64,000 nt of DNA from Medicago truncatula. Its lineage: Eukaryota > Streptophyta > Magnoliopsida > Fabales > Fabaceae. Within the stretch, counting starts at the first letter, position 1, and each line of letters begins with the position of its first letter. The notes beneath the pieces are model-generated. The model worked only from the letters and a program-made list of their open reading frames with translations. It made no database searches and was not told where the DNA came from. The position numbers and the translations under genes were made by a program. This document shows, piece after piece, positions 35,784-48,269 of this stretch. The stretch lies in assembly GCF_003473485.1 (NCBI RefSeq), contig NC_053045.1, forward strand, positions 31,098,494 through 31,162,493. The letters are read 5' to 3'.

Positions 35784-37756
35784 TTAAAGGGTCGAACTAC
35801 TCCGAATTTGACTTATATTGGGCCTACGATGAACTTTTTTTTGAACACATCTTGCAGCAATGCCTACAACTTTCGGTAAATCTCCCTCATGATATTTACC
35901 TTCTAGCAATGGGTCAACAATATCTTTGAATTTGTTCATATCTTTGAATACAGAACTTGCCTGCAAAACAATATTTACATGTATCAATAAAGAAATATTT
36001 TGTCAATTGAGGCAAGCATGTACATGAATTTGCAGCCTTGAAAATAGATATTTGGTATGTGTAAAAATTATGTCTTAAACATCATCAACAGTTCGATTAT
36101 TAAAGTGGTTCAAAGAAAATTCTAAACAGATTAATTTTCAAATCAGTTTATAAAGCATTGCCTTCTAAAGTAGGATAGTAGACATAAATTTGAAACCTTC
36201 AAAATAGAGATTTGGTATGTACTTTATATAAACTATAATGCACATGCTTATTTTAAAACTTTTAATCAACTTGAACTATGGTTCACTTATTTGAGCAGTC
36301 TAAAAAAATTTAGGACAACTCATTACCAATAATTTAGAACTAATTATAGGTAACTCAAATTCTAACACTACTACTATTTGGCAAGGACAGCTTTTTACTA
36401 CATAAAAAGACCAACTTTCACTTACCCAGAAAACAACATTTTGATCATCACCAAGTCTTGTATCATCAATAGCTCTTCTACCACTGATGAGCTCCAAAAG
36501 AACAACTCCAAAGCTGTAAATATCTGATTCGAATGACACAGTACCTGTTTCTCCATAACATGGATCACAATATCCATATGAGCCATAAACCACTCCTGAT
36601 TCATGTTCTGGGCCTACTTTAGCATACCCAAAATCAGATAACTTTACATCATATCCATCGCCTAACAAAACATTTGCGCTTTTTAGGTCACAGTATATCA
36701 TAGGAGGATTCATTTTAACATGTAGATACTCCACACCCTTTGCTATTTCAGCTGCTATTTTCATTCTTGCATCCCAATCAAGATTACCTCGCTTACGACC
36801 TAGTGTAATCAGGGAGAGGAAACGAGATCAGAATGGCACAAAAAATATATATCGATTATAGGGTTAAAAATGTTTCTAAACATTGATTCTACAAAGAAAA
36901 AATAGAGTATGTGATGATAATTAGGATTATATACCAAACAAATGATCATCCAAAGATCCCAACTTCATGTACTCATAAACTAATAGCTTGTGCTCATTCT
37001 CATTACAGTATCCAATCAATTGGACAATATTTTGGTGGCTTGCATTACTCAATGTCTCCACTTCAGTCTTAAACTCCTCAGCTTTTTCTTCACTATTTGA
37101 GTCAAGTCGCTTTATAGCTACAACCTAACCAATATAATAAACAGGATTAGCAAATGTTAATGCCTTATAATTATATTATCACCACATATCAAAATGTATT
37201 TTATTTTACAAACCTGTTTTGTTGGAAGCAACCCTTTGTAAACCTTGCCAAAACCTCCTTGACCCGCAAAGTACCTAATCTTGAAACCTTCAGTTGCATC
37301 ATTAAGATCATCAAAACTGAATTTCCGTATCACCTCATTTCTTATCACAATTTCTGTAGACGCAGAATCCTCTTTTTTCTTATTCACTTCGGATTCAATT
37401 TTTTCCTTTTCCTTTCCTGCAAAACACAAGAATTATTTTTTTTAAAACAAAAAATGGCGCTAAATGAAAAACGGTTTCTACGACAATTCAATATAATTTC
37501 AAGAAGAAAGAAAACCTTACGAACGATATCAAAACTAAAGCATTCAAATATAAAAACCAAGAAACTAAAGCTTGAGAAAGAATTCTTCTATGAGTTAACT
37601 TAAGAGCAAGAAAAATCAAAGAATCGAACCGGTGGTGGTGGGATTATGGGTGCTCCTTGGGGAAGTGGGAGCAGTGGTGGCGGCGGGGGTGGTGGGATTC
37701 TCGGTGTTACTTGCAGTGGTAGAAATGGTGGTGGTGGCATTCTGCTTGTTATCCAT
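35784..37756 (-). CDS. PBS1-like receptor-like cytoplasmic kinase (RLCK), unit 1
   Basis: Five exons join in phase on the minus strand: 37756-37630, 37416-37214, 37124-36935, 36799-36426, 35960-35784, giving 356 aa. The N-terminus is Thr/Pro-rich ([10 protein letters not shown]) with no signal peptide or membrane span, so cytoplasmic. The kinase domain begins about [13 protein letters not shown] (residue 75). The Gly loop GQGGFGKV is at 94-101, Lys115, Asp211, Asn216 and DFG 229-231 are present. HRD is replaced by Tyr-Cys-Asp (209-211), so it is non-RD. The APE motif reads Asp-Pro-Cys (252-254), losing its Glu. The C-terminus stops soon after RPNISQI, shorter than relatives, which could reflect a late frameshift. 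RLCKs of this class relay immune receptor signals. It may be functional, a weak kinase or a recent pseudogene. Confidence 0.78.
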
Positions 37757-37799
37757 TTTTTTTGTCTCTGAGTTGTGCATCTTCTGTTACCTATATATT

Positions 37800-38480
37800 C
37801 ACACGGTGAGAGAAAGTATGGATGAACAATGTTTGTTAATTGTGAGAGAGAAAGTGTGGAGGATCAACAATATATATATAGACACACAAGAGAATGTAGG
37901 TGGTTGTATTGAGGCCTGTGTAATATTTGAAATGACGAAGTTATCCTGATTTTGTGTGAAGATTTTAGTAGTTAGTTATTCGAAACAATATGAAAGTGTG
38001 ATGGATAAAATGGTAAAAATGATTAAGGGAGTATAGAGGATATTAAGATTCCAAAAAATATGGATATAGAGGAGAGGATAGGTGGAGAAGAAAACGACAA
38101 ACAAGTTCATTGTAGTACAATTCCATTTCCACTATGTATGTATGTATGTATGTATGCATGCATGCATGCATTTTACTCAAATTTAATATGGCTAGCTTCT
38201 AATTCTAAATATATCAAGGTGATTTTACAATTTACATTTAATTATGGCTCTAATTCTAAATTGTAATAATGTTTTAATTCAACTTCAAGTACACAAATTA
38301 GATGGATTAAGAAATGGAGTCTCTCATTATTCACTAGCTAGCAACAACATATACAAGAGCCTCATTATGTAGATACATAGTTCTCTTCTTTCTGGGGGCT
38401 TGGGCCCACACTGTCATATAGGTGCATCGCGATTCCATGCAGTCAAAAGTCTACAATCATGCAATCAGATGATTATTTAA
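37800..38480. repeat. Kinase 5'-flanking segment, diverged copy of the unit start
   Basis: Upstream of the kinase ATG. Segments match 32938-33350 and 34275-34395 in the same order (GGATGAACAATGTTTGT, AGTGTGGAGGATCAACAATA, ATGTATGTATGCATGCATTT, GCAACAACATATACAAGAGC, CTGGGGGCTTGGGCCCACAC), without the 330-bp repeats. It points to an older local duplication of a kinase promoter region. Unit 2 has the distal part at about 51481-52073. Confidence 0.7.
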
Positions 38481-38485
38481 ATTAG

Positions 38486-38890
38486 GTGTTTCGTCCTTTT
38501 AATTAGGCGTCATTTAAAAATTACTCTCTGTAATTGTTAATCCTGGCAATTTACTCTTGCATTGTTTAATCATTTAAAATTTCGTCATTTGACCAATTTA
38601 ATCACCGACACGTCATCAAATTAGCAAAATGACATGGGAATAGACAAAAATACCCTCGTCATCCATTCGTGAAATGACATTTTTACCCCTGTCTTCATCT
38701 TCTTCTCATAATAAAGACGAGGGTATTTTTGTCTATTCTTATACCATTTTGCTAATTTGATGACTTGGTGGTGATTAAGTTGGTCAAAGGACGAAATTTT
38801 AAATGATTAAACAAAGCAAGGGTATATTGTCAGGATTAGCGATTACATGGACTAATTTTTAAATGACGTCTAATTGTAAGGACGAAACAC
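38486..38890. mobile_element. Long-armed foldback element (unit 1)
   Basis: Inverted arms of roughly 185 bp (GTGTTTCGTCC...ATACCCTCGTC) flank a 45-bp spacer with (CTT)-rich sequence. There is no coding capacity. Arms differ at several positions, so it is older than the array. Confidence 0.8.
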
Positions 38891-39447
38891 ATCATTAAGC
38901 CTTTAAATTAATGTTAGTATACCGGATTTGTAGGTTTGAGAGACTTTATAAATTATATTATATAAAACATGTTCTCTTTATAATAGTTAAATGAATCTTT
39001 TTTTCTTTTTGAGGGAAGTTAATTGAGCTTTTTCTTTTTCAGTAAATGAAAAACATTGAATTTGAACCCGACTCATGCATACTCCAACGTCGGAGGACAA
39101 TATATTTGCATACTTTTTTTTTTGAAACAATATATATTTGCATATTTAAAAGTGAAATTCTTTAATTTCTATTTTTATTCACATAATTAAAAAGTTAAAT
39201 TATTATTATTATATGCTAATTTCATTGAACCGAATGTATTAAATAAAAAAAACTTTAACAATTATTCAATATACTAACTTGTGCTTTAGAGTTGATTTTT
39301 TTTTTTCTTCTTGTTTCCAAAAGTTCCATAAAATTTTGTTTAAGATATATTAAATTTGACTTTAAAAAAATATATAACTTATTATGCAATAAATTATTCA
39401 GAATGAAAATCTTATTTATAAAATATTATGAAACTAGCAAAAATATT

Positions 39448-39486
39448 TGACATTAGCAAAAATGTTTGACATTTTTGCTAATGTCA
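39448..39486. repeat. Perfect 16-bp stem, 7-nt loop hairpin (unit 1)
   Basis: TGACATTAGCAAAAAT and its exact reverse complement are separated by GTTTGAC. The duplicate is at 53040-53078. It is AT-rich with no adjacent gene. Confidence 0.85.
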
Positions 39487-39576
39487 TGATCTTAATTCTA
39501 TGTATAAACACGTTTTCATAAGTAAAAATTGGTCCTCCCATTTAGCATCTTTTAGCACAGTTTAATTATGTCTCTT

Positions 39577-39584
39577 CTTTGTAT

Positions 39585-39622
<38 letters not shown>

Positions 39623-39765
39623 GATGAGATGGCAAAACATCATAAGATCACACACATAAAGTAGAGGTATCGGGGTTCGAACTCTAGTCATGACGTTCGA
39701 CCTAACAATTTCGACATTTTTGTCGGTTGAGTTAAGACTTATAAGACCCTTTGTATATAGTTTTT
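39577..39765 (-). mobile_element. tRNA-derived SINE (unit 1)
   Basis: On the minus strand: GGGTCTTATAAGTCTTAACT at the 5' end, A-box-like region, B box GAGTTCGAACCCC, then a non-tRNA body and a 30-A tail (T-run 39587-39616). Flanks repeat CTTTGTATAG-TTTTT (39577-39591) and CTTTGTATATAGTTTTT (39749-39765), a target-site duplication with a 2-bp difference. Confidence 0.82.
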
Positions 39766-40029
39766 AAATGATAAGTAACTTGTGTTTCTATCTTCATCCA
39801 ACAACCCCTTGGCACGAGATCTTTGGAACCTCATAAACAAAGTAACTTTGACATCTCGTCTTGAAGTTTTTTTCTAGTCTAAAACTTGTTTTAATATAAA
39901 CTATTTTAATAAGTTATATTTGAGAGTGGATGAAAATAAACTGAAAAACAACTTATTGACATGTCATCAGCTATTTTTACATCCTCTTCTAAACATTTTC
40001 ACATGTGCTTATATTAGTATATAAGCTCA

Positions 40030-42560
40030 AATTAGTAGATACAAGCATGCTCAGACGTACTTCTCTTACGATGTATGAACCATAAACTCTCCCCTAGTTA
40101 ATGATGTAGCACCCATATTGTTTGTGATTCAGTACGGAAGTAAGAGTTACCAAAAGCTAAATCTAAAAGATAAACTGACAGGTTGCAAGCGACAAACCTA
40201 TCGAAAAAAGGGTTTCCGGAATCCACCAGAATTGAGAGAAAAGTCTCGAATATTATTAATGAATAAAAGTGTGCCTCTTAGCTACATAAGTTCTGGTTAT
40301 GTAAAAGAAATAACAAATCTGTGGGCTGAAATAAAATAAAAAGAAATAATAATAGAAAGTTCTAGAAAATTATTAAGATTTGGCTAAATAATAAATACTA
40401 TTAAATTACTAATAAAACTCAACTGCATCAGTCTCCTCCAGCTCTAAAGAACTCGACCCCGAGTTCTCATTTTGATAAAGAGCTTCCCATTCATGTTGAC
40501 TCCTCCAATGAACAAGAGACCACCCTCCTGAATCACATTGAGTGAAATGCAAAGAAGGGGTTATGGATACCAACTGTGATTCTAATTCCTTAGTACATGT
40601 TTGGTTATCCAGTGGGAAAGGGGAAACGCATGTCTGTCTTCCTCAAAAGCGCTTTGACGTTGTTTGGCTCTCCTTCACTCTTCCGCCGTCGCCGCAAGTT
40701 TGCATCATCATAATCGATTTTCAATGAAGCTGCAATTCCTAGCTTCTAAAAATCAATTTTCACAACCGTAGGTTTGTTTTCCCCCAATTTCTCTTTTTTA
40801 CCCTTGATTCTCAACTAACTTCTCACCTTACATCATAACTCATGTTTATCTGAATTTTCAAAAGTTGTTTATCTGAATTTTACAAAGCTGTTTTTTTCTC
40901 CTATATCATAACTTCTTGCTTATCTGAATCCTAATCTCCTGTCAAACAACATTGAAGAGAAAGGTGTTTTTTTCACCCATATCATAACTTCATTAAACTG
41001 TAATTCCTTTCATCATATTTAATTTTACAAATTTTACAGATCAAAATCAATCGGTTAACCTACCTCAAAACTTCTTTATATATGTTGCCTCATCTCTCGC
41101 CCTTTTCATTCTCTCAAGCACGCAAGAAAAGGAAATTAAGCAAAGTTCCAAATAGCAGCAGTGTTGGATAGCTCAAGGTAAGTTCAAATTCTCCTCCCGT
41201 ATCCATTAATTCAGTTATGATAACAATGCATTTGATGTGTTTGATAAAATGAATGAATGAATAAATATTGTTTTCTTTGTTTTCGTTAAACTTAATTATG
41301 ATTGCTTCTTTGTTTTTTTTCTTTGTTTTACTTTTAAAATGATAATGATATTGATGGAGTTTGAAAATAAATTTTAAGTTTTTCTTTAGTTTTGCTATTA
41401 TTATGGTTTAGTTTATGGTGCATTTTTGTGTTATGATGTTTCTGTTATAAAAGTAATAAGCACTTCCAATCCAAAGGTAATAAACTGCACATATATACAA
41501 CAGTGATAAAAGCATGTGTACAAGAAGCAAAATATTTCGCTGCACATATAATTTAAAGTGTTGACAACTGATTGTAAACCTTAAGAATGATATACAATTA
41601 ATAATAAACCATCTAATGTAGGAAACTTCATCAAGCCATATCAGGTTTGCTTGATATATGCATATATGATATTAATGCTTGGTTATTTGACTTTGTTCTC
41701 CAATATTTTGGTTCAGTTTTTACTAGTGTTTTGCTGTCATTGATTGGTGCATACTTTAGTTACTTTCACCTCATAGATAAGTGGTTATTTGAATATAGGA
41801 AGTACTGTGTAATTTGGAACCTCTGTGATTAGGAAGTAAGTTAGGAAGTACTATGAATTAAGAAGTAATCTAAGATAGGATGTACTATGAATTAAGAAGT
41901 AATCTAGGAAGTATTAGTAACTATGAAGTACTGTTATGTTTAGTCTTTAATGTTGTAATGTTCCGTTGTCTTTAAATTAAGAAGTAATCTAGGAAGTACC
42001 TGTAACTATGAAGTACTGTTATGTTTTGCCTTTCAATTAGGAAGTAATCTAAGAAGTGCTAGTAACTATGAAGTACTCTTATGAAGTACCAGTAACTTAT
42101 GTAATGTTTCTATCCCTTAATGAAAGCTTATGTTGTGTGATAATTATGCTCGTATTTTTGGTTCACTTATTTTGTTTTTTTGCTTCGGATTTGTTGTTCA
42201 CTTATCCTCCATAAACTCTATATTTCAGTTTTAACTAGTTATATATAAGCTATATTTGCAATGCCATGATTTCTTATGTTTTTTGTAACATTCAAAGCAT
42301 GTTTCTTATGGTTTTGCGGCTGGTTTGGTTGCGGCTTCAGGTGCTGTTCCTGGCCTGCTAACCTGCTACGGCTGGGGGTAGTTTTTTGGCCAAGGGTCTG
42401 GTTGGTTTTTGTTGTCTCTGTAGTTGCTTTCTAGACTTTCTAGGCTTTTTTTATGTTAACTGGACTGCCTCTTCCTTCTGGTGTTTCGGTTTGCAGACAT
42501 CAGTTGGGCAAACATGTTTAAGGTGCACTCAAGTTTCAATATTTCATCGTCTTCAATAAT
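40030..42560. other. Gene-free part of unit 1
   Basis: No protein family recognised. A frame at 40118-40339 has no domain. ATGTTTGGTTATCC near 40597 mirrors GGTAACCAAACAT ending at 43249, so 40597-43249 may be an internally deleted Harbinger element with its transposase tail still inside. Confidence 0.35.
41798..42095. repeat. Degenerate tandem repeat (GGAAGTACT / AAGAAGTAATCT)
   Basis: Imperfect direct repeats of AGGAAGTA, AAGAAGTAATCTAGGAAGTA and AACTATGAAGTACTGTTATG. No function is evident. Copy in unit 2 at about 55389-55686. Confidence 0.7.
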
Positions 42561-42907
42561 GAGGTATTCAATTATTATCACTCAAGTTTAAGGTGCCCAA
42601 TAGAAAGAACTTTTGGTGTATGGAAGAATAGATTTGCAATTCTACGACGCATGCCTAAATTCACAATTATGACACAGGTTCAAGTGGTTATTGCAACAAT
42701 GGACACAACTTTATTAGAATGAATGCTGATATGGATGTTGATTTCAGTCGGTATGAGGATGAAGACATAACCCTTGATCGCGATGATTATCGTAGACCAG
42801 TTAATTTGAATTTATCTCAAAATTTAAATATAGCTTCTGCATTTAAGATGAATCATGTTCGAGACTCGGTTCGAGATCAAATTATAGAGTTCAAGAAAAA
42901 TAATTAG
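42561..42907 (+). pseudogene. PIF/Harbinger transposase 3' fragment (unit 1)
   Basis: Encodes the transposase C-terminal part including IERTFGVWKNRFAILRRMPK (the third catalytic acidic residue) and DVDFSRYEDEDITLDRDDYR. A small deletion after ATM shifts the frame and produces a stop before NADMDVDF. The sequence up to about 43270 also matches the flank of the minus-strand transposase copy at 45.9-46.1 kb, in inverted orientation. Confidence 0.85.
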
Positions 42908-43270
42908 TATTGTATTAATGTTTCAAACTTGCACTACACTTTATATTATATTCTCTATTTTTTGTCAAAAAAATACATATTATATTCTCTATTTGTAATT
43001 TTAATCGAGTACTTCATGTTTAACATATATTCCCTACATGTATTTTTATTTGGATATTGTGTGATTAACAAGTTATGTTAATCTTTCCCTAAAATTTTTT
43101 TTATGTTAATCTTATAATTATAACTATATACACAAACACATGTTGAAGTCCATTTTGGTCTTTTACACATCTAAAAGCAATTCTGACACAAAACATCCGA
43201 ACAATATTTTTCATACAAAACACTTCTATTTTGAAGGTAACCAAACATAAATCACTTTATGTTCAACTCT

Positions 43271-45900
43271 CTTAAGACCTGACGTCTCACTTAAGAAATT
43301 CATTCTTGAGTGGACCCCACATAACTTTTTAATAAAATAATTATTGTTTAGTCACTTTTGTTAAAATATAAATGATAAAGAGTTATTGGCGAGTCCCATT
43401 TAGACATTTTGTTAGAGAGTCTCTATTGGAGTAAATGATTTTTCGACAAGTTAGAATGATAAATGTATTATGTTAATTGTTACGTAATTCTTATCTCGCT
43501 TGTAGGTCAGAATTTAAACCATGCATCTTTAACTTCTTAACTCTTTTAATCCATTACTCAACCATGTAAGCTACCTATCCTCCGACAGAATAATTGTGAG
43601 GTTTTTAGGTTTGGAATGTGTGTATCTTTAGAGACTATGAGTTAGTCTTTATAGTGGGTGCAGTAGAGTTTCAAGAACCAAAACCTAGCTATGAAAACTC
43701 TCTCTTTGGTCCGTTGTATTTAGATGAGCATTAATGGATCTATTTTGGATGGTTAAAGTCTACTAGACGATCATGAATCTTGATTTAGTAGTTTTCTAGC
43801 ATGTGCTCATGTGATAGTCTACACTTCAGTTAATCACTTAAAATAACTCGATCCGTTAAGAGATTGGACCTTGACACAATCACAAATAGTATTAAAAGAT
43901 AAAAAAAAATATTATCAAAATAACATTTGCTTTCTTTCATTTTGTGCACCGGTGTGACGTGCTTGTTAATCTATGTTTGTTTTTTTGAACTTTGCTGTTG
44001 CCCTTTGGGAAAGAACATATTATAGTGGATTAAAATAACTCAAAAAAAATTGTTATTTTTCTAATTATCCAAAGAGGTATCTTCATTTATTTATATCAAT
44101 GGTTAATAGTATTTTGTCTATAAATGATTAATAATATTAATACTTTACTTTTTGGCAAAATTAAATAAATATGAGTATAACATATAGGCGGCAAAACTTT
44201 CATTTGAAATTTGAATTATAATGTGATGTGATAATCTTTTAAAAATTCAAATATTTTTGTCTAAATTGGTGTTTTTGCACGAAATTTTAAAGATTAATCT
44301 TTTAAATCGGGTAGTTTACAATGGACGCAAAAATTTATCCTCAAAAGTTTAACGTTGTTGCATTTTCAAAGTTGAATTTAAACTCAGATCTCTATTTATC
44401 TATAAAGAAGCTTAGCGGTGAATTCAAATATATTTTTTTGGTTATTACCTATATGTTTTTGCGCAAAATTTTAAAGATTAATCTCTTAAATCAGATAGTT
44501 TACAATGGACGCGAAAATTTATCCTCAAAAAATTTAATGTTCTTGAATTGTCAGTGTTGAATTTAAACTTATATCTCTATTTATTCAGAAAGAAGCTTAG
44601 TGTTGAATTCAAAAAAAAAAAAAAAATGTTATTACCTATAATTTCTTCATCCTCTTTTATTTTGGAAGGATCTTCATCCTCTTTCAAAGACACCAAAAAT
44701 ATTAACACATAAACTAACCATTTATATCCTTCTGAAGAAGATGAGTAGCTATCAAGTGTGAAAATCTCAATCTCCCATTTTTGTCAAAGTATCCTTATCC
44801 TTATTTCAATTAATTAGGTTAGTTTAAGGTTAAATTCCAATTGTACCTTCCATTTTAAAACAGAGGAGTAACAAATAGCAAATAAGTTGTCAAACGTACA
44901 ATTAGTTGTTCGTAAATCTTTTTTTTTTATGCATTTAGTGTGTCAATTTTTGTTCGTAAAAACTGATTTTTCTTAAAAAGAAAAAACTCTATAAATTTAA
45001 AAGTTAGCAAATCAACTTCATAACAAGCAATTTGATTTGATTTCGACCCATCCAACTATTACAATGATTGCTAATTATATTTTGAATACGATGACAACAT
45101 AGTTTGTTTTTCTTTCTAAACAAAATAAATAATTTATTATCCACCTTTATTCTTGATTTATTTTGCTTATGAACAATGGGTTTTCATGCCGTTTGTGGTA
45201 ACTACTACTTTAGCATCAAGTATAAAAATTAAAAAAAAAATTATTCAAACCTAGCTTTGCTACCCGTCATATGTTTCACCTTCCTTTATTATTAACATAA
45301 GAGAGTGACACATTGTTTTTGTCAAACTCAAAAGTTATATGAGATATCGGTTAATAACTCTCAATAATGATTCCCTCTTATTCATGCGATTCTGCTGAAG
45401 AATGAACTTTGTCACTCAGCTGTAAGTTTCTTAACTACTCCAAAAATATGTAATTAGTACGATGTTTAAGCTACTTAACTAAGAAACGTATGAAATTAAA
45501 TATTAAGGCAACATATTAAAGAGATAAACATGCATAAAATAACCTGCTTGATTGGTTGATTATATTAAAAAAAAATTACAAATCAAATATTTATAGGCAA
45601 ACACTACTTCTATCGGCCAAAACAGCGTAGCCTACAAAATTCTGCTTTGCTTGACTATTTAAAACTAATATATCAAATTTAATCGATAAGCGAGAAAATA
45701 AAATTTGTGCTAACTCTAGAAAGAAAATATTCGCATTAGGCAAGTTAAGTAAATAAATTGCTACAATAAGAAAATTAAAAGTTCAAGGTGGGTAATGAAG
45801 AAAAGTTTTGTAAGTAATTTACTTTCAAGTTTCATTATAGTGTGATTGGTTGGGCGTAATGGTGGTAGAGCAAGAATATGAAAGGGAAACTTAGCGTGTG
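43271..45900. other. Spacer between the two Harbinger remnants
   Basis: AT-rich with no gene recognised. It contains the 184-bp tandem duplication listed separately. Confidence 0.4.
44270..44625. repeat. 184-bp tandem duplication (unit 1)
   Basis: TAGTTTACAATGGACGC recurs 184 bp apart (44312 and 44496) with matching flanks on both sides; the two copies differ at scattered positions. Copy in unit 2 at about 57851-58206. Confidence 0.8.
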
Positions 45901-46666
45901 TTTGGTTGTGTGGTGAAAAAAATTGATTTTGGTAGAATTGATTTTGGTTAAAAGTAAGTTGAATGTAAAGTGATTTATGTTTGGATACCTTCAAAACAAA
46001 AGTGATTTGTATGAAAAATTTTGTTTGGATGTTTTGAGTCATAATTGCTTTTACATGTATAAAAGACCAAAATGGGCTTTAAAATGTGAGTGTGTGTGTT
46101 TGTATATATGTATATATAAATTTTACATTTATTTGATTTTTCATCCTTCATTTATTTTTGATTAACTGACAATAAAATTACTAGATTAATATAATTGTTA
46201 ATCACACAATATTCAAATAAAAATGCATGTAGGGAATATATATAATTTTTTTTTTGAATATGAACCTTCAAATAGATTTGAAATTCATCAATTTGTCCAA
46301 TTCTTACGATATTATAGTCAACACAAGTATATAATGATTTTGAGCACTGTAAAGAAGAAAGAAAAGGATACTGTAAGGAACAATACAACACCTAGATGAA
46401 CATAATAAAGAGATAGAATCATTTCAGAGTTCCACATTGAATCAGAAGTAAACAATTTCATCAGACAATATTAGCAATCTTGGAAAACACAAAATTCATT
46501 GCATCCATTTCTTTTGAGACAATCCTCTCCATCTCCCTAGCATAACTAAGTGTTTGGTTGATGAGTTGCAGAGAGGGTGTTTCTTTGCAAGATAGTCATA
46601 TGCCTTCTCAGTGCATCCTGTTATCTCATCTATGATGGTCTTTTAAAATTAAACATTACTACAATA

Positions 46667-47712
46667 CTAATGATTTTTGTTGAACTTTATAATTTGATCT
46701 CGAACCGAGTTTCGAACATGATTCATCTCAGATGAGGAAGCTATATTTAAATTTTGAGATAAATCCAAATTAACTAGTCTACGATAATCATCATGATCAA
46801 GGGTTATGTCTTCATCCTCATACCGATTGAAATCGACGTCCATATCAGCATTCCTTCTAATAAAGTTATGTATAGCCATTGTTGCAACAACAACTTCAAC
46901 TTGTGTCTTAATTGTGAATTTAGGCATGCGTCGTAGAATTGCAAATCTATTCTTCCATACACCAAAAGTTCTTTCTATTGTGCACCTTAAACTTGAGTGA
47001 TAATAATTGAATACCTCGTTGTTATTTTCAAACCCATGAGAACGCCGAAAATCAGGGAGGTGATAACGTTCACATCTGTATGGACCAAGATATCCCATCG
47101 GTGTTGGATAACCGGCATCCACCAAATAATACATACCTAAAAACAAATTAAATTATAAATTGTAAAGAATAATACTAATAAATAAGTTGTAAAAGATAAT
47201 ATTAGTACCTGGAGGAGGATGTGGAAAATTTAGATTTGCATTTGTGAGAGCATGGTCAAAAACACGAGCATCATGGGCAGTACCTTCCCATCCGGCTAAA
47301 ACAAAAGTAAAGCACATGTTCCAATCACATACAGCCATTACATTTTGTGTCGGATATCCCTTTCGTCCAATAAAACTAGTTTGGTCATTGGCACTAACCA
47401 CACAGGGAATATGCGTACCATCGATTGCTCCTATGGCATTCTTAAAATATGGTCAATACCGTGGATCACTTTGAATTTTTGCATGACTATCACGGAACAA
47501 AGGATCTTGAGGCTTTATATATTCGATGGACAAACTCAAGCAAGCAACTAACACATCATGAAAACGTCTACTCACAGTTTCTCCTAAGTGTTGGAACCTT
47601 TCTTGAATCATTCTATTACCCACTCCATGTCCAACAACAAGTAAGAACATTGCAACCATCTCTTCTACCCCTATGTGATTAGTGGGCTTTAAACCATGAT
47701 CAACTAATTTAG
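46667..47712 (-). pseudogene. PIF/Harbinger transposase (DDE nuclease), N-truncated with one stop (unit 1)
   Basis: Two exons: 47712-47209 and 47136-46667 (72-bp intron), joined as PPPG|MYYLVDAGYP. The N-terminal helical region has VEEMVAMFLLVVGHG and GETVSRRFHDVL. The DDE triad is visible: Asp in GAIDGTHI (47420-47422), Asp in GTAHDARVF (47270-47272), Glu in TIERTFGVW (46973-46975). A single in-frame TGA at 47453-47455 interrupts it where relatives often have Trp (RY-stop-PYF). The N-terminus is cut at 47712 by the array junction. PIF/Harbinger transposases act with a Myb-like partner to move elements with TTA/TAA targets; no partner was seen. Confidence 0.9.
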
Positions 47713-48269
47713 TGCTATTGTTTACGGAAACAGACGAGTTTTTCTTTTTTCAGAACACCCACTGCTCTTGTATTGTGCCAACTGTTGATTTTTTTCCTTC
47801 TAAAATAAACAGTAATTTGAATAAACAGTAATTTAAGAGAAAATGCGGATGAACAATGTTTGTGAATTTGTGATCGAGAGAGAAAGTGTGGAGGATCAAC
47901 AATATATAGACACACACACGGTTAAAAAATGACAAGAGATTTTGTGTGAAGATTTTAGTAGTTAGTTATTCGAAACAATATGAAAGTGTGATGGATAAAA
48001 TGGTAAAAATGATTGAGGGACAAACGAGTTCATTGTAGTGCAATTCCACTATGTATGTATGTATGCATGCATTTTACTCAAATTTAATTTAATTATATAT
48101 GGCTAAGCTTCTAATTCTAAATAAATATATCAATCAAGGTGATTTTACAATTTTACAATTATATATGATATTGTAATAATGTTTTAATTCAACTTCAAGT
48201 ACACAAATTAGATGGATTAAGAAATTAAATGGAGTCTGTCATTATCCACTAGCTACTCACTCACTCACG

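Larger units (their letters stand above)
32811..47712. repeat. Tandem array unit 1 (14,902 bp)
   Basis: Begins TGCTATTGTTTACGG and repeats at 47713 and 61294. Order within the unit: 330-bp tandem repeat, Stowaway-like MITE, PBS1-like kinase (-), foldback element, SINE, Harbinger fragment (+), 184-bp tandem duplication, Harbinger transposase (-). Where compared, units differ only by single bases and short indels. Confidence 0.95.

Noticed and set aside
40118-40339. 73-aa frame repeated at 53710-53931
   Set aside because: Repeated only with the array; no recognisable domain, promoter or splice sites.
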